DNA from: Sva-07 sp963774765
GTDB taxonomy: Bacteria > Actinomycetota > Acidimicrobiia > Acidimicrobiales > Ilumatobacteraceae
Length of the DNA: 64,000 bases
NCBI GenBank assembly: GCA_963774765.1
Contig: CAVZGP010000016.1
Coordinates: forward strand, 1-64,000
Reading direction: 5' to 3'
Below are positions 53,377 through 61,216 of the stretch, piece by piece; the first letter of the stretch is position 1; each line of letters begins with the position of its first letter. Position numbers and translations under genes: made by a program. Under the pieces are notes generated by a model that had not been told where the DNA came from, ran no database searches, and saw only the letters and a list, made by a program, of their open reading frames with translations.

Positions 53377-53601
53377 TCAGGGGGCCGAGGGCGACTGGAC
53401 CGGCGTGCTCGCCGTGTCGCGGATCTGGCTCCAGATGATCGCTGCCACGACCGCGACGCTGATGGCGGCAGCCGCATACCAGAGCACCTGCTCGATCGAG
53501 ACAGCACCCCGGTCGGCGTTCGGTTCGCTTGTCGGGCGCACGCCGAGCGATCGGGTGACAACGGCGATCACGCTGGTCAGCAGCAACATCGGATCGTGCA
53601 T
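53377..53601 (-). CDS. Flp-type pilin candidate
   Basis: 74 aa. The D-R-G leader end is followed by A-V-S-I-E-Q-V-L-W-Y and a hydrophobic helix. Gly at -1 and Glu at +5 match the processing site of Flp/Tad pilins, and the mature part of about 39 residues is the right size. GAGAGG lies before the ATG. It is not preceded by extra copies, and it lies within the tad operon downstream of tadC. It could be the main Tad pilus subunit or a TadE-like accessory. Confidence 0.65.
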   Translation of the reverse strand: MHDPMLLLTSVIAVVTRSLGVRPTSEPNADRGAVSIEQVLWYAAAAISVAVVAAIIWSQIRDTASTPVQSPSAP

Positions 53602-53638
53602 TTTCGGTTCCTCTCGGATGGAGTTGGTCGTGGTGCGG

Positions 53639-54526
53639 TCAATTGAGGTTGAGGGCGGGATAGATGATCAGGGCCATGAACAGCAGCGCCATGGCGACGA
53701 GGGGAGGGGTGACCTTGTCGTTGCGCACGCGGGCGTCGGCCTCCTGCTCGGCGGCGAGCGTCGAGCGCAACGTGGCGCACTTCGCTGCCAGGCTCCGGGC
53801 CACCGGCGCGCCCTCGGCGGCCGACAGCGTGGCGGTCGCCGCGACCTGTTCGAGTTCGACGATGCCGTAGTCGTCGGCGACCCATTCGAGCGCGCGCACC
53901 AGGCTCTGACCGGTGGCGCCCGCTTCGCGCATCGCACGCCGGAGCTCGCGGAACAGCAGCCCGTCGCCGGCTCTTGCCGCCTGGTCGAGTGCACCTTCGT
54001 AGCCGGTGTTGCCGGCCAGCAGCATCGTCACCATGTCGAGGTAGGCGCCGAGCTGGTGGCGCAGGTCGACCGCCACCTCGGCGGCCGCCGCCATCGTGGT
54101 GGAGTGCACCAGCAGCGGTGCCACGGTCGCGCAGGCGACCGAGAGCGCGGCGGGGATCCAGACGCCGAGCGACACGACACCGACCGCCTGGAGCAACCCG
54201 AGCATGAACGCCGGGATCACCAGTCCACCGAGCGCCGCGAGCACGAGGTAGCCGACGTGGGTCTCGACCCGGCGACCGACGAGCCGCAACGGTTGGGTCC
54301 AGCCGCGCGTCCAGGTCGACGCGCCACGGTGCTCGACGAACGCACCGAGGGTCGTGATCACACCTGCCGCATCCGGCATCGACGGGGTCGTGATCGAGTT
54401 CGGGCGACGCAGGTGATCCATCGCGCGGGCGAGGCTGGGACGAGGCTGGCGCCAACCTGTGAGCACCATCCATGTCCCCGCGCAGAACACGATGCTGCAC
54501 AGCACGAGTGTCCCGGCCGGCCTCAT
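53639..54526 (-). CDS. tadC: Tad platform protein TadC
   Basis: 295 aa from the ATG at 54,526. A T2SSF domain spans about residues 165-285 (Q-L-G-A-Y-L-D-M-V-T-M-L-L-A-G-N, then A-L-E-W-V-A-D-D-Y-G-I), with membrane helices on both sides and a C-terminal V-A-M-A-L-L-F-M-A-L-I-I-Y-P. Together with TadB it forms the inner-membrane base of the pilus. It overlaps tadB by four bases. Confidence 0.85.
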   Translation of the reverse strand: MRPAGTLVLCSIVFCAGTWMVLTGWRQPRPSLARAMDHLRRPNSITTPSMPDAAGVITTLGAFVEHRGASTWTRGWTQPLRLVGRRVETHVGYLVLAALGGLVIPAFMLGLLQAVGVVSLGVWIPAALSVACATVAPLLVHSTTMAAAAEVAVDLRHQLGAYLDMVTMLLAGNTGYEGALDQAARAGDGLLFRELRRAMREAGATGQSLVRALEWVADDYGIVELEQVAATATLSAAEGAPVARSLAAKCATLRSTLAAEQEADARVRNDKVTPPLVAMALLFMALIIYPALNLN

Positions 54527-55374
54527 CGAGCACCGCCACGTTGCGAGTCGGCGGTTCCCGCGGTGAGGAATCGACTGGGTCGTGGGAACCGTGCGAGCCG
54601 TTGCACTCGCATCAGCAGCACTGCATAGATCGCCAGCACGACCCCGAGGAACAGCTGGCCAGCGGCGGTGTCGTAGGGCTCGAGGTACTCCGCCCGTCCG
54701 AAGACCAGCAGCCCCACGACGAGCGACCCCATGATCACCGTCAGCAGCGTGACCTCGCGTTGAATCGGGGCCCGTTCGGCCTCGACGAGCCGGCGCCGAT
54801 CCGACTGCCGACGAGCCTGCTCCGCGAGAGAACCGAGCACTGCCGCGGTGCGGGCGCCGCGCTGCACAGCGATCAGCAGACCTGCCGCGACGAGGTCGCC
54901 GAGCGGATCGTCGATGTCGTCGGCGAAGCGCCGGAACACGATCGCCGGATCCTGCCGCCCGAGCCCGGCTGCCAACCGACGCACCTGGGGCTTGATCGCT
55001 GCGGGGCACGTCGTCACCGTCGCGTTGATCGCGCCGACCGGTTGGTCGCCGGCGATCAACACGTCGCGCAGGTTCTCGATCCACGACGCGAGCGCGTCGA
55101 TGCGCTGGAGATCGCTGACTCCGCCCGCGTCGCGCTGCTGCCACGCGCCGATCGCGAACCACGCTCCGACGCCGACGATCACCGCCGCCAGCAGCCAACC
55201 CGACGCGGCCACCACCGCCAGCGCAGCGGCGCCGGCACCGGCGAGCCGCACCCACATGCCAGGGCGAACGTTCGCTCGTGGCCGCGGCGCGATGTCGTCG
55301 CCGGCCCCGAACACGAGCACGGCCAGAACGGCGACGATCGTCGACATCACGAGGAGAGCGATCTCGACGCTCAC
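54523..55374 (-). CDS. tadB: Tad platform protein TadB
   Basis: 283 aa. N-terminal membrane helices are followed by a T2SSF domain (I-D-A-L-A-S-W-I-E-N-L-R-D-V-L, then G-L-L-I-A-V-Q-R-G-A-R) and C-terminal helices. Start and stop overlap tadA and tadC by four bases. Confidence 0.85.
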   Translation of the reverse strand: MSVEIALLVMSTIVAVLAVLVFGAGDDIAPRPRANVRPGMWVRLAGAGAAALAVVAASGWLLAAVIVGVGAWFAIGAWQQRDAGGVSDLQRIDALASWIENLRDVLIAGDQPVGAINATVTTCPAAIKPQVRRLAAGLGRQDPAIVFRRFADDIDDPLGDLVAAGLLIAVQRGARTAAVLGSLAEQARRQSDRRRLVEAERAPIQREVTLLTVIMGSLVVGLLVFGRAEYLEPYDTAAGQLFLGVVLAIYAVLLMRVQRLARFPRPSRFLTAGTADSQRGGAR

Positions 55375-56771
55375 CGCGGCTCACCCTCCACCGCGAACAG
55401 ATCGGCGGGGTAGCCGGCGAGGCGCAGGCGGCTCAGATGCCGTTGTGACAGCGGCGCCACTTGGACGAGTTCGTCGCGGTCGTCGATCGCCCACACCTCG
55501 GTGCTCGACACGCCGCCCGCCTCGCCGAGCCCGCCGACCTCGATGATCGACGTCACGCGACGCACGGCGCTTTGATCCTCGATCGCGTTGCGGACCAGGT
55601 CGATGTGGACCACGAAGTCCACTGTCTGGGCGATGAGAGAGTTGACGGCGAACTCGGGCAGGCTCGTGTTCGATTTCGACACGTAGTAGGCGAGGCGCTG
55701 CAACACGATGTCGGCGGTGTGCGCGTGAATCGTCGCCAATGACCCGCGCTTGCACATCGACGCCACATCGAGCATGTCGAGCGCCTCGTCCTCGACGAGT
55801 TCGCCGACCACCACCCGGTCGGGGTTGAGTCGACGCGTCAACTCGACGAGTTGGCGCGTCGTGATCTCACCCTCGCCCTCCGCGTTGGCATGGCGGGTGA
55901 ACAGCGCGGGAGCGTCGGGGTGGCGGGGATCGTCCTCGAGTCGCAGCTCGAGCAGGTTCTTCTCGACGGTGATGATCCGTTCGAGCGGCGACACCTCGCC
56001 GAGCAGTTCGGTCAACAGCGTCGTCTTGCCGGCACCGGGCGGCCCGGACACCAGGATGGTGAATCCACACCGCACCAGCGCACGCAACTTGGCGACGAGC
56101 GGGTGCGGGAACAACCCGAGGTCGGCGAGGCCGGTGAGGCCGACCTGTTGGATGACGAATTGGCGGATCGCCATACGGGGGTGGGTCGAGACGCCGTGCT
56201 CGTCGCTGCCTCCGAGCACCATCACGATGCGGGCACCGTCACGTGACTGCAGGGTGAGCATCGGTGACGACGTGTCGAGGCGACCCTCGCCGGTGCCGGT
56301 CATCCGCAGCGCCATCCGCTTCTGGAACGACGTCAATTCGGCCGCCGATGCCCACAGGCGCCCGACGTCGACCTTGCGACCGTCGGTGTAGGTGACCCAC
56401 GTCGAGTTGGGGCTGTTGACGTCGACCTCCTCGACCATCGGGTCGCTCAGGTACGGCTCGAGCGGGCCGGCGCCGGTGAGTTCGGCGACGACCCGCGCCC
56501 GCACGTGATGTTCTTCGTGTTGCGCGAACGGTCGGGCCCCGCGCTGCAGTCGAGCCTCGTTGACCGTCGTGACCTCGTCGCTGATCCACGCTCCGACCAG
56601 CAACTGCTGACGTCGCTCGTCACCCGCCAGAGCGACGCCCGTCGTCCTCGACGAACTCCGGGCGTCGTCGTCGTGCTCGATCGCCTCGATCAGCCGGTCA
56701 GCGACCCGGTCGGTGACGAGCGTGACCGCCTGATCGAGATCGTCGGTCGGGCTGCCGACGCGCGTCGTCAC
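55371..56771 (-). CDS. tadA: Tad/CpaF secretion ATPase
   Basis: 466 aa from a GTG overlapping the upstream stop. Walker A is S-G-P-P-G-A-G-K-T-T-L near 248, then V-E-K-N-L-L-E-L, a Walker B-like R-V-V-V-G-E-L-V-E-D-E-A and a His box A-T-I-H-A-H. This is the CpaF/TadA branch of secretion ATPases and should power Tad pilus assembly. It is distinct from PilB and PilT in this window. Not to be confused with the tRNA deaminase tadA at 37.5 kb. Confidence 0.9.
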   Translation of the reverse strand: MTTRVGSPTDDLDQAVTLVTDRVADRLIEAIEHDDDARSSSRTTGVALAGDERRQQLLVGAWISDEVTTVNEARLQRGARPFAQHEEHHVRARVVAELTGAGPLEPYLSDPMVEEVDVNSPNSTWVTYTDGRKVDVGRLWASAAELTSFQKRMALRMTGTGEGRLDTSSPMLTLQSRDGARIVMVLGGSDEHGVSTHPRMAIRQFVIQQVGLTGLADLGLFPHPLVAKLRALVRCGFTILVSGPPGAGKTTLLTELLGEVSPLERIITVEKNLLELRLEDDPRHPDAPALFTRHANAEGEGEITTRQLVELTRRLNPDRVVVGELVEDEALDMLDVASMCKRGSLATIHAHTADIVLQRLAYYVSKSNTSLPEFAVNSLIAQTVDFVVHIDLVRNAIEDQSAVRRVTSIIEVGGLGEAGGVSSTEVWAIDDRDELVQVAPLSQRHLSRLRLAGYPADLFAVEGEPR

Positions 56772-57571
56772 GGCGAAGCATCCTCGTCGTTGATTGGCGT
56801 CGAGGTGAGGGGGCGTTGATCAGCGAGGTCCTGCGCCAATCGCGCGGCGTCGCGCATCAGCGGCAGTCGCTGGAGTCGCTTGGCCGATACCCCGGCACGA
56901 CCCGCGAGAGTGGCGGCCGCGAGCGGGTCGTCGGCGAGTGAGACGGTGTGGCGAACGGTGTCGGGCACCGCCTGGTCGACGAACGCTCCGATCTCGGCGG
57001 GATCGAACGGCGACCGCCCGATGACCGCGAGGACGAGCGTGGCGTCGAGATGGGCGAGGTCCTCGATCGTCTCGACGAGACGCTCGATGCGCACGGTGGC
57101 CGCAGCAGCCGATGCCGACGCCTGACGGTGCACGATCACCACCACGTCGGCGACACGCAGCGCCGGCGACAGCGCCTGTCCTGGCCGAAATCCGCCGACG
57201 TCGGCCAACACCGGCAACGGCGACGCGGCGAGTGCCGGCAGGATGGCGAGTGCGGCTTCGTCGATGGCTCGGTGGGCGGCGCGGGCTCGAACCGCTGTGG
57301 CGACGAACCGGATCCCCGACTCGCTTCGACGGGTCATTGCCTCCACCGTGTCGAGCACCGACTGGTGACCGCGTGTGGAGTCGTTGCCGGTGTTGGCGAC
57401 GATCGTGGCGAGCGACGGCTGCGCAGGCACATCGAGCCACCCGGTCAGCGACCCGCCGCCCGGGTCCGCCTCGAGCACGACGACATCGTCGCCGGCACCG
57501 ACCGACCATCCCGCGGCGATCGCCAACGTTGTGGTGGTCGTCGCATCACCGGCCACGGCGACCACGCTCAC
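56768..57571 (-). CDS. CpaE/TadZ-like ParA-family protein with degenerate P-loop
   Basis: 267 aa from a GTG. It has the MinD/ParA fold outline (V-V-V-L-E-A-D-P-G-G-G-S-L-T-G-W, then V-L-A-D-V-G-G-F-R-P-G). The P-loop reads A-G-D-A-T-T-T-T-T-L, lacking the signature lysine and glycine, so ATP binding is doubtful. TadZ/CpaE proteins position Tad pili at the cell pole, and some work as pseudo-ATPases. It overlaps the genes on both sides by four bases. Confidence 0.75.
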   Translation of the reverse strand: MSVVAVAGDATTTTTLAIAAGWSVGAGDDVVVLEADPGGGSLTGWLDVPAQPSLATIVANTGNDSTRGHQSVLDTVEAMTRRSESGIRFVATAVRARAAHRAIDEAALAILPALAASPLPVLADVGGFRPGQALSPALRVADVVVIVHRQASASAAAATVRIERLVETIEDLAHLDATLVLAVIGRSPFDPAEIGAFVDQAVPDTVRHTVSLADDPLAAATLAGRAGVSAKRLQRLPLMRDAARLAQDLADQRPLTSTPINDEDASP

Positions 57572-58251
57572 GGCTCGCCGTCCGCGTTCGCTGCACTGGG
57601 CGTCACAGCCGGATCCTCCGACGGTTCGACGAGCACGACCCGAACGTCATCGGCCGCGGCAACGGTGGCGGCGTCGGCCCTGGCGACCTCGACCGACAGC
57701 GACTGCAGCCCGAGGGCCGAGGACGTGTCGGTCGGCAACCCGACGACCCGTCCGGCGATCGAGGTGACGCCAGCGTCGGTGCTCGACCGATCGAGGGGCA
57801 CCACCAACTGCACGGGGACCCGCTCGCGCAAGCCGATCGGCAGCGAGCCGTGGGCGACCTGGATCGCGACGACCGACATTCCCGGTGTGACGAGCGGGGT
57901 CGCTTGGATCGCCTCGGCGGTGACCAGCGAACCGGAGACGAGGCGCACCTTCGCGTAGCTGCCGATCATTGAGTCGAGCTGATCGCCGGCGATGACGTTC
58001 ACGGTCGAGTCGACGTCGACGTCGACGGTGCGCAGCATGTCGCCGGTGATCTGTTCGCCGGCGGGGATGTCGCGGACCGCTTGTACAGCGGGCGTCGCGG
58101 AGTCCAGCGTGGAGTACACCCACAGGTTTCCACCGATGGCGATTGCTGCGAGAGCCACGCCGGCAGCGATCCGATTGCGTCGTCGGGACGCCGGTTGGAA
58201 CCCACGACCTGAGGTCGATGCGGCGCCTTCCGTCGGGCGGGCGGCGGTCAC
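57568..58251 (-). CDS. SAF-domain protein of CpaB/RcpC type
   Basis: 227 aa from a GTG. One N-terminal membrane helix (I-A-A-G-V-A-L-A-A-I-A-I-G-G-N-L-W-V-Y) is followed by a SAF domain (A-V-R-D-I-P-A-G-E-Q-I-T-G-D-M-L) and a beta domain. RcpC/CpaB proteins are assembly factors of Tad pili at the outer face of the cytoplasmic membrane. Coupled to its neighbours by GTGA overlaps. Confidence 0.8.
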   Translation of the reverse strand: MTAARPTEGAASTSGRGFQPASRRRNRIAAGVALAAIAIGGNLWVYSTLDSATPAVQAVRDIPAGEQITGDMLRTVDVDVDSTVNVIAGDQLDSMIGSYAKVRLVSGSLVTAEAIQATPLVTPGMSVVAIQVAHGSLPIGLRERVPVQLVVPLDRSSTDAGVTSIAGRVVGLPTDTSSALGLQSLSVEVARADAATVAAADDVRVVLVEPSEDPAVTPSAANADGEP

Positions 58252-58883
58252 GCGGTGCCTCGTGCGATGAAGATGGTTTCGAGGATCGGCTCATGGCCGA
58301 GCAGTGCGAGCCAAGCACCGAACACGAGGAACGGGCCGAAGGGAATCGTGCGTCGCCGGGTCACGAGCCCGGTCGTAGCGCCGACCGCCGCCGCGACGCA
58401 CAGGGCCACGGCCCCGAGTCGCCAGTCGATCGTGCCGACGGCGGCGCCGAGGACAACGGACGCCTTGACGTCGCCGAACCCCATCGCTGCAGGTGACACA
58501 AGATGCAGTGTGAGGATCGGAATCGCCATCGTGATCGCGCCGCCGACGACGTCGTTGAGTTCCGCGCCGGTGACGTTCGTGCCGCGGATGGCCGCGCCCA
58601 CGGCGAGCGTCGTGATCAGCCCGCCCATCGCCGCCACCACCCAGGCGTCGGGCAGCCGCCGTTGTTCGACGTCGACCACCGCCGCTGGAATCAGGAGTGC
58701 GACGCCGATCGCCGCCGCAGCAGGCACCGCGCCAACCACTACCGCGACGGCCAGCGCGATGGTCCCGATCGTGGCGCCGACGATCAGCGCCGGGCGCCGC
58801 GTCGCGATCGCGTCGGTCGACCAGCGCGTTGTGTTCGATCGGACGTCTGCCCGATCGGGAAACAGTGGTACCGCCAACCGCAT
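58248..58883 (-). CDS. A24-family prepilin peptidase of the Tad locus
   Basis: 211 aa from the ATG at 58,883, which follows GGAAGAGG. Several membrane helices. The catalytic Asp residues lie in V-D-V-E-Q-R-R-L-P-D and M-G-F-G-D-V-K. It lacks the cysteine-rich methylase domain seen in the pilD at 43.9 kb, as in TadV/CpaA. It is the first gene of the eleven-gene Tad operon and probably processes the Flp and TadE-like subunits. Confidence 0.85.
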   Translation of the reverse strand: MRLAVPLFPDRADVRSNTTRWSTDAIATRRPALIVGATIGTIALAVAVVVGAVPAAAAIGVALLIPAAVVDVEQRRLPDAWVVAAMGGLITTLAVGAAIRGTNVTGAELNDVVGGAITMAIPILTLHLVSPAAMGFGDVKASVVLGAAVGTIDWRLGAVALCVAAAVGATTGLVTRRRTIPFGPFLVFGAWLALLGHEPILETIFIARGTA

Positions 58884-59035
58884 CTCCTCTTCCCGCGTGA
58901 TGTCCCCGCCGACATCGTGCGAGCACCTTAACGCGCGTGTGACGCGGGGTTCCCTGTCGGCCGATCGAACCATGTCCAGGCAGTGGGTCCCGCGAGCCCG
59001 AAAGCGGAACGAGGCCCCGGAGGAACCCGAGTGTG

Positions 59036-59075
59036 CGATGAGCGAAACCGCTGTATCCGGTCGGTTCGCTCATCG
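59036..59075. repeat. Palindromic repeat family 1, copy f
   Basis: Same 40-base palindrome as at 34,573, with the GTCGGTTCGC right half. It lies upstream of the Tad operon, between it and the DUF2017 gene. Confidence 0.85.
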
Positions 59076-59096
59076 CGGGGTCGTGTACGTGGTGTG

Positions 59097-59136
59097 CGAT
59101 GAGCGAAACCGCTGTACCCGGTCGGTTCGCTCATCG
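59097..59136. repeat. Palindromic repeat family 1, copy g
   Basis: One base in the centre differs from copy f (TACCCGG for TATCCGG). It lies 21 bases downstream of copy f, the same gap as between copies a and b, suggesting the pair moved or duplicated as a unit. Confidence 0.85.
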
Positions 59137-59170
59137 CAGCGCGGGTGGTGGGGGGTGCGTCCGTGGGCGG

Positions 59171-59659
59171 CTACGTGGGTGAGAGGGATCGCACGGTCCA
59201 GTCGAGCAGCCAGCTCAGGAAGTCGTAGAGGTGATGCTCGGGGGAGTCGGCGTCGTCGGCCGCGTCCGCGGACTCGTCGTCGGTGATGCCGAGCATCGAG
59301 CCGAGTACGAGGCGGATCGCGTTGATCGACTGCATGAACGCGATGGTCTCGCCTTCGTCGAGCAGGGCCTTCGCGTTCGCCGGCTCGACGGTACGGCTCA
59401 CCGACTCGATTGCCGACAGCCTGCTGGCCACCAACTCTTCGCGCATCAGGCGCTGGTATTCGGCTTCCTTCTCCTCGTCGTCGGGATAGGCGACCGGGAA
59501 CAGACGTTGGAGCAACTCGTTGTCGGCCGGGCCGGTGATCAACGCCCGCAATTCGGCCATCAACCGCAGCAACAGATTGCGCTCCTCGTCGTCGAGGTTG
59601 ATGCGCCATCCGCCGCGGACCGCTTCGACCGGAGCGACGAACTTACGACGAAGGGCCAT
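59171..59659 (-). CDS. DUF2017 family protein
   Basis: 162 aa. The helical pattern (L-D-D-E-E-R-N-L-L-L-R-L-M-A-E-L-R, then F-P-x-A-Y-x-D-D-E-E-K-E-A-E-Y) and the immediate position after clpS match actinobacterial DUF2017. Function unknown; the fixed pairing with ClpS suggests a link to adaptor-controlled proteolysis. It overlaps clpS by 17 bases. Confidence 0.85.
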   Translation of the reverse strand: MALRRKFVAPVEAVRGGWRINLDDEERNLLLRLMAELRALITGPADNELLQRLFPVAYPDDEEKEAEYQRLMREELVASRLSAIESVSRTVEPANAKALLDEGETIAFMQSINAIRLVLGSMLGITDDESADAADDADSPEHHLYDFLSWLLDWTVRSLSPT

Positions 59660-59978
59660 CGTGCTCCATGGTGGCCCAAAGGCTGTGCTCGTGCAGTCGG
59701 AACACGTGCATCTCGGCTTCCTCGCGGCCGCACGATGCCACGACGGCCCGGCCCTTTTCGTGCACGTCGAGCATCAGTTCGGTGGCCTTCTCGAGCGAGT
59801 AGCCGAACAGCTTCTGGAACACATAGGTGACGTAGCTCATCAGGTTCACCGGGTCGTTCCACACGAGCACCACCCACGGACGATCGACGGCGACGGCGTC
59901 GTCGAGGTCCGGCTCCATCACCTCCGTGGGTTCCAGCGTGGTCGGCACCGCACCAGTGTGCCGCTGCCACTCGTCCAC
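59643..59978 (-). CDS. clpS: ATP-dependent Clp protease adaptor ClpS
   Basis: 111 aa. The core P-W-V-V-L-V-W-N-D-P-V-N-L-M-S-Y-V, then V-H-x-x-G-R-A-V-V, is the ClpS N-degron pocket, with the N-D-P and Met/His pocket residues in place. It delivers N-end-rule substrates to ClpAP or ClpCP. It is translationally coupled with DUF2017 downstream. Confidence 0.93.
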   Translation of the reverse strand: MDEWQRHTGAVPTTLEPTEVMEPDLDDAVAVDRPWVVLVWNDPVNLMSYVTYVFQKLFGYSLEKATELMLDVHEKGRAVVASCGREEAEMHVFRLHEHSLWATMEHDGPSS

Positions 59979-60011
59979 CGCACCCGAAGCGCGCGATGGA
60001 TCGGTCCTACC

Positions 60012-60064
60012 GGGGACGGGGCCGGGGAGGACTGGGTCCGGGTGGGGACGGGGCCGGGGAGGAC
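60012..60064. repeat. 21-bp direct repeat pair between clpS and ctaB
   Basis: GGGGACGGGGCCGGGGAGGA plus a C occurs at 60,012-60,032 and again at 60,044-60,064. The two perfect copies are spaced 32 bases apart, about three helical turns. They lie in the divergent promoter region of clpS and ctaB and could be a tandem operator or a simple G-rich duplication. Confidence 0.5.
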
Positions 60065-60127
60065 CGACGTAGAACGCGGAGTTGGCGTTGGCCTGGCGGC
60101 GGGGGTGGCCGGTACCATGTGGCGGTC

Positions 60128-61075
60128 ATGTCCGTCGGCAGTCGCCCCCTCGTACCGTCCCGGCTGGCGCCCGGCGGGGTCGCCCACGGCAGCCGCCGCA
60201 CCCCCACCACAGTCGTCGGTGCGTACATCGCGCTGACAAAACCGCGCATCATCGAGCTGCTGCTGATCACCACCGTGCCCACGATGGTGCTCGCCGAGGG
60301 CGGATGGCCGGCCTGGTCGCTCGTCGGCATCACCCTCCTCGGCGGCACGCTGTCCGCGGGCAGCGCAAACGCCGTCAACATGTACGTCGACCGCGACATC
60401 GATGCACTGATGGTGCGCACCCAGGGGCGTCCACTGGTCACCGGCGTGATCGAGCCGCGCAACGCCCTGATCTTCGCGATCACCCTGCAAGTGCTCGCCT
60501 TCGCCGTGCTCTGGGCGGGCGCCAACCTGTTGTCGGCGGTCTTGGCGTTCGGCGCCGCTTCCTTCTACATCGGGGTGTACACCCTGTGGCTCAAGCGCAC
60601 CAGCCGCCAGAACATCGTGATCGGCGGCGCTGCTGGTGCCATGCCCGTCCTCGTTGGCTGGGCAGCGGTCCAGGACTCTCTGGCGTGGACGCCGATCGTG
60701 CTGTTCATCGCCATGTTCCTGTGGACGCCACCGCACTTCTGGGCGCTCGCGGTGAAGTATGCCGACGACTATCGCGCCGCCGACGTGCCGATGCTGCCCT
60801 CTGTCGTGCCGATCGAGGTCGCCGTGCGCCAGATGATCTGGTACACCGTCGCCCTCGTCATCACCACCCTCGTGCTGATCCCGGTTGCCGGCCTCGGCTG
60901 GATCTACGGCATCACCGCAGTGGTGCTCGGCGCGATCTTCCTCGGTGGCACCCTCGCGCTCAAACGGCACCCCACCTCGGCCAACAGCATGCGGCTGTTC
61001 GGCTTCTCGATCACCTACGTCACCGTGCTGTTCGGTGCGATGACCCTCGACGTCCTCGTCCGCAACGGCTGGTGA
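60128..61075 (+). CDS. ctaB: Protoheme IX farnesyltransferase (haem O synthase)
   Basis: 315 aa with about nine membrane helices. The prenyltransferase motifs are N-A-V-N-M-Y-V-D-R-D-I-D near residue 80 and Y-A-D-D-Y-R-A-A-D-V-P-M-L near 215. It adds a farnesyl group to haem b to make haem O for haem-copper oxidases. It lies upstream of oxidase subunit genes on the same strand. Confidence 0.95.
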   Translation: MSVGSRPLVPSRLAPGGVAHGSRRTPTTVVGAYIALTKPRIIELLLITTVPTMVLAEGGWPAWSLVGITLLGGTLSAGSANAVNMYVDRDIDALMVRTQGRPLVTGVIEPRNALIFAITLQVLAFAVLWAGANLLSAVLAFGAASFYIGVYTLWLKRTSRQNIVIGGAAGAMPVLVGWAAVQDSLAWTPIVLFIAMFLWTPPHFWALAVKYADDYRAADVPMLPSVVPIEVAVRQMIWYTVALVITTLVLIPVAGLGWIYGITAVVLGAIFLGGTLALKRHPTSANSMRLFGFSITYVTVLFGAMTLDVLVRNGW

Positions 61076-61216
61076 CCTCGTTTGCCACACCGCTGATTCG
61101 CGAGGATTTCGGGCGCACGGACTCCTTCCAAGTAGTCTCGGCGCTGTTGTGCCCTGCCACGTTTCGAGTTGCCCGCTGCCGACAGGGGGCCACAGACAAG
61201 TGAGACACCACCCCGT

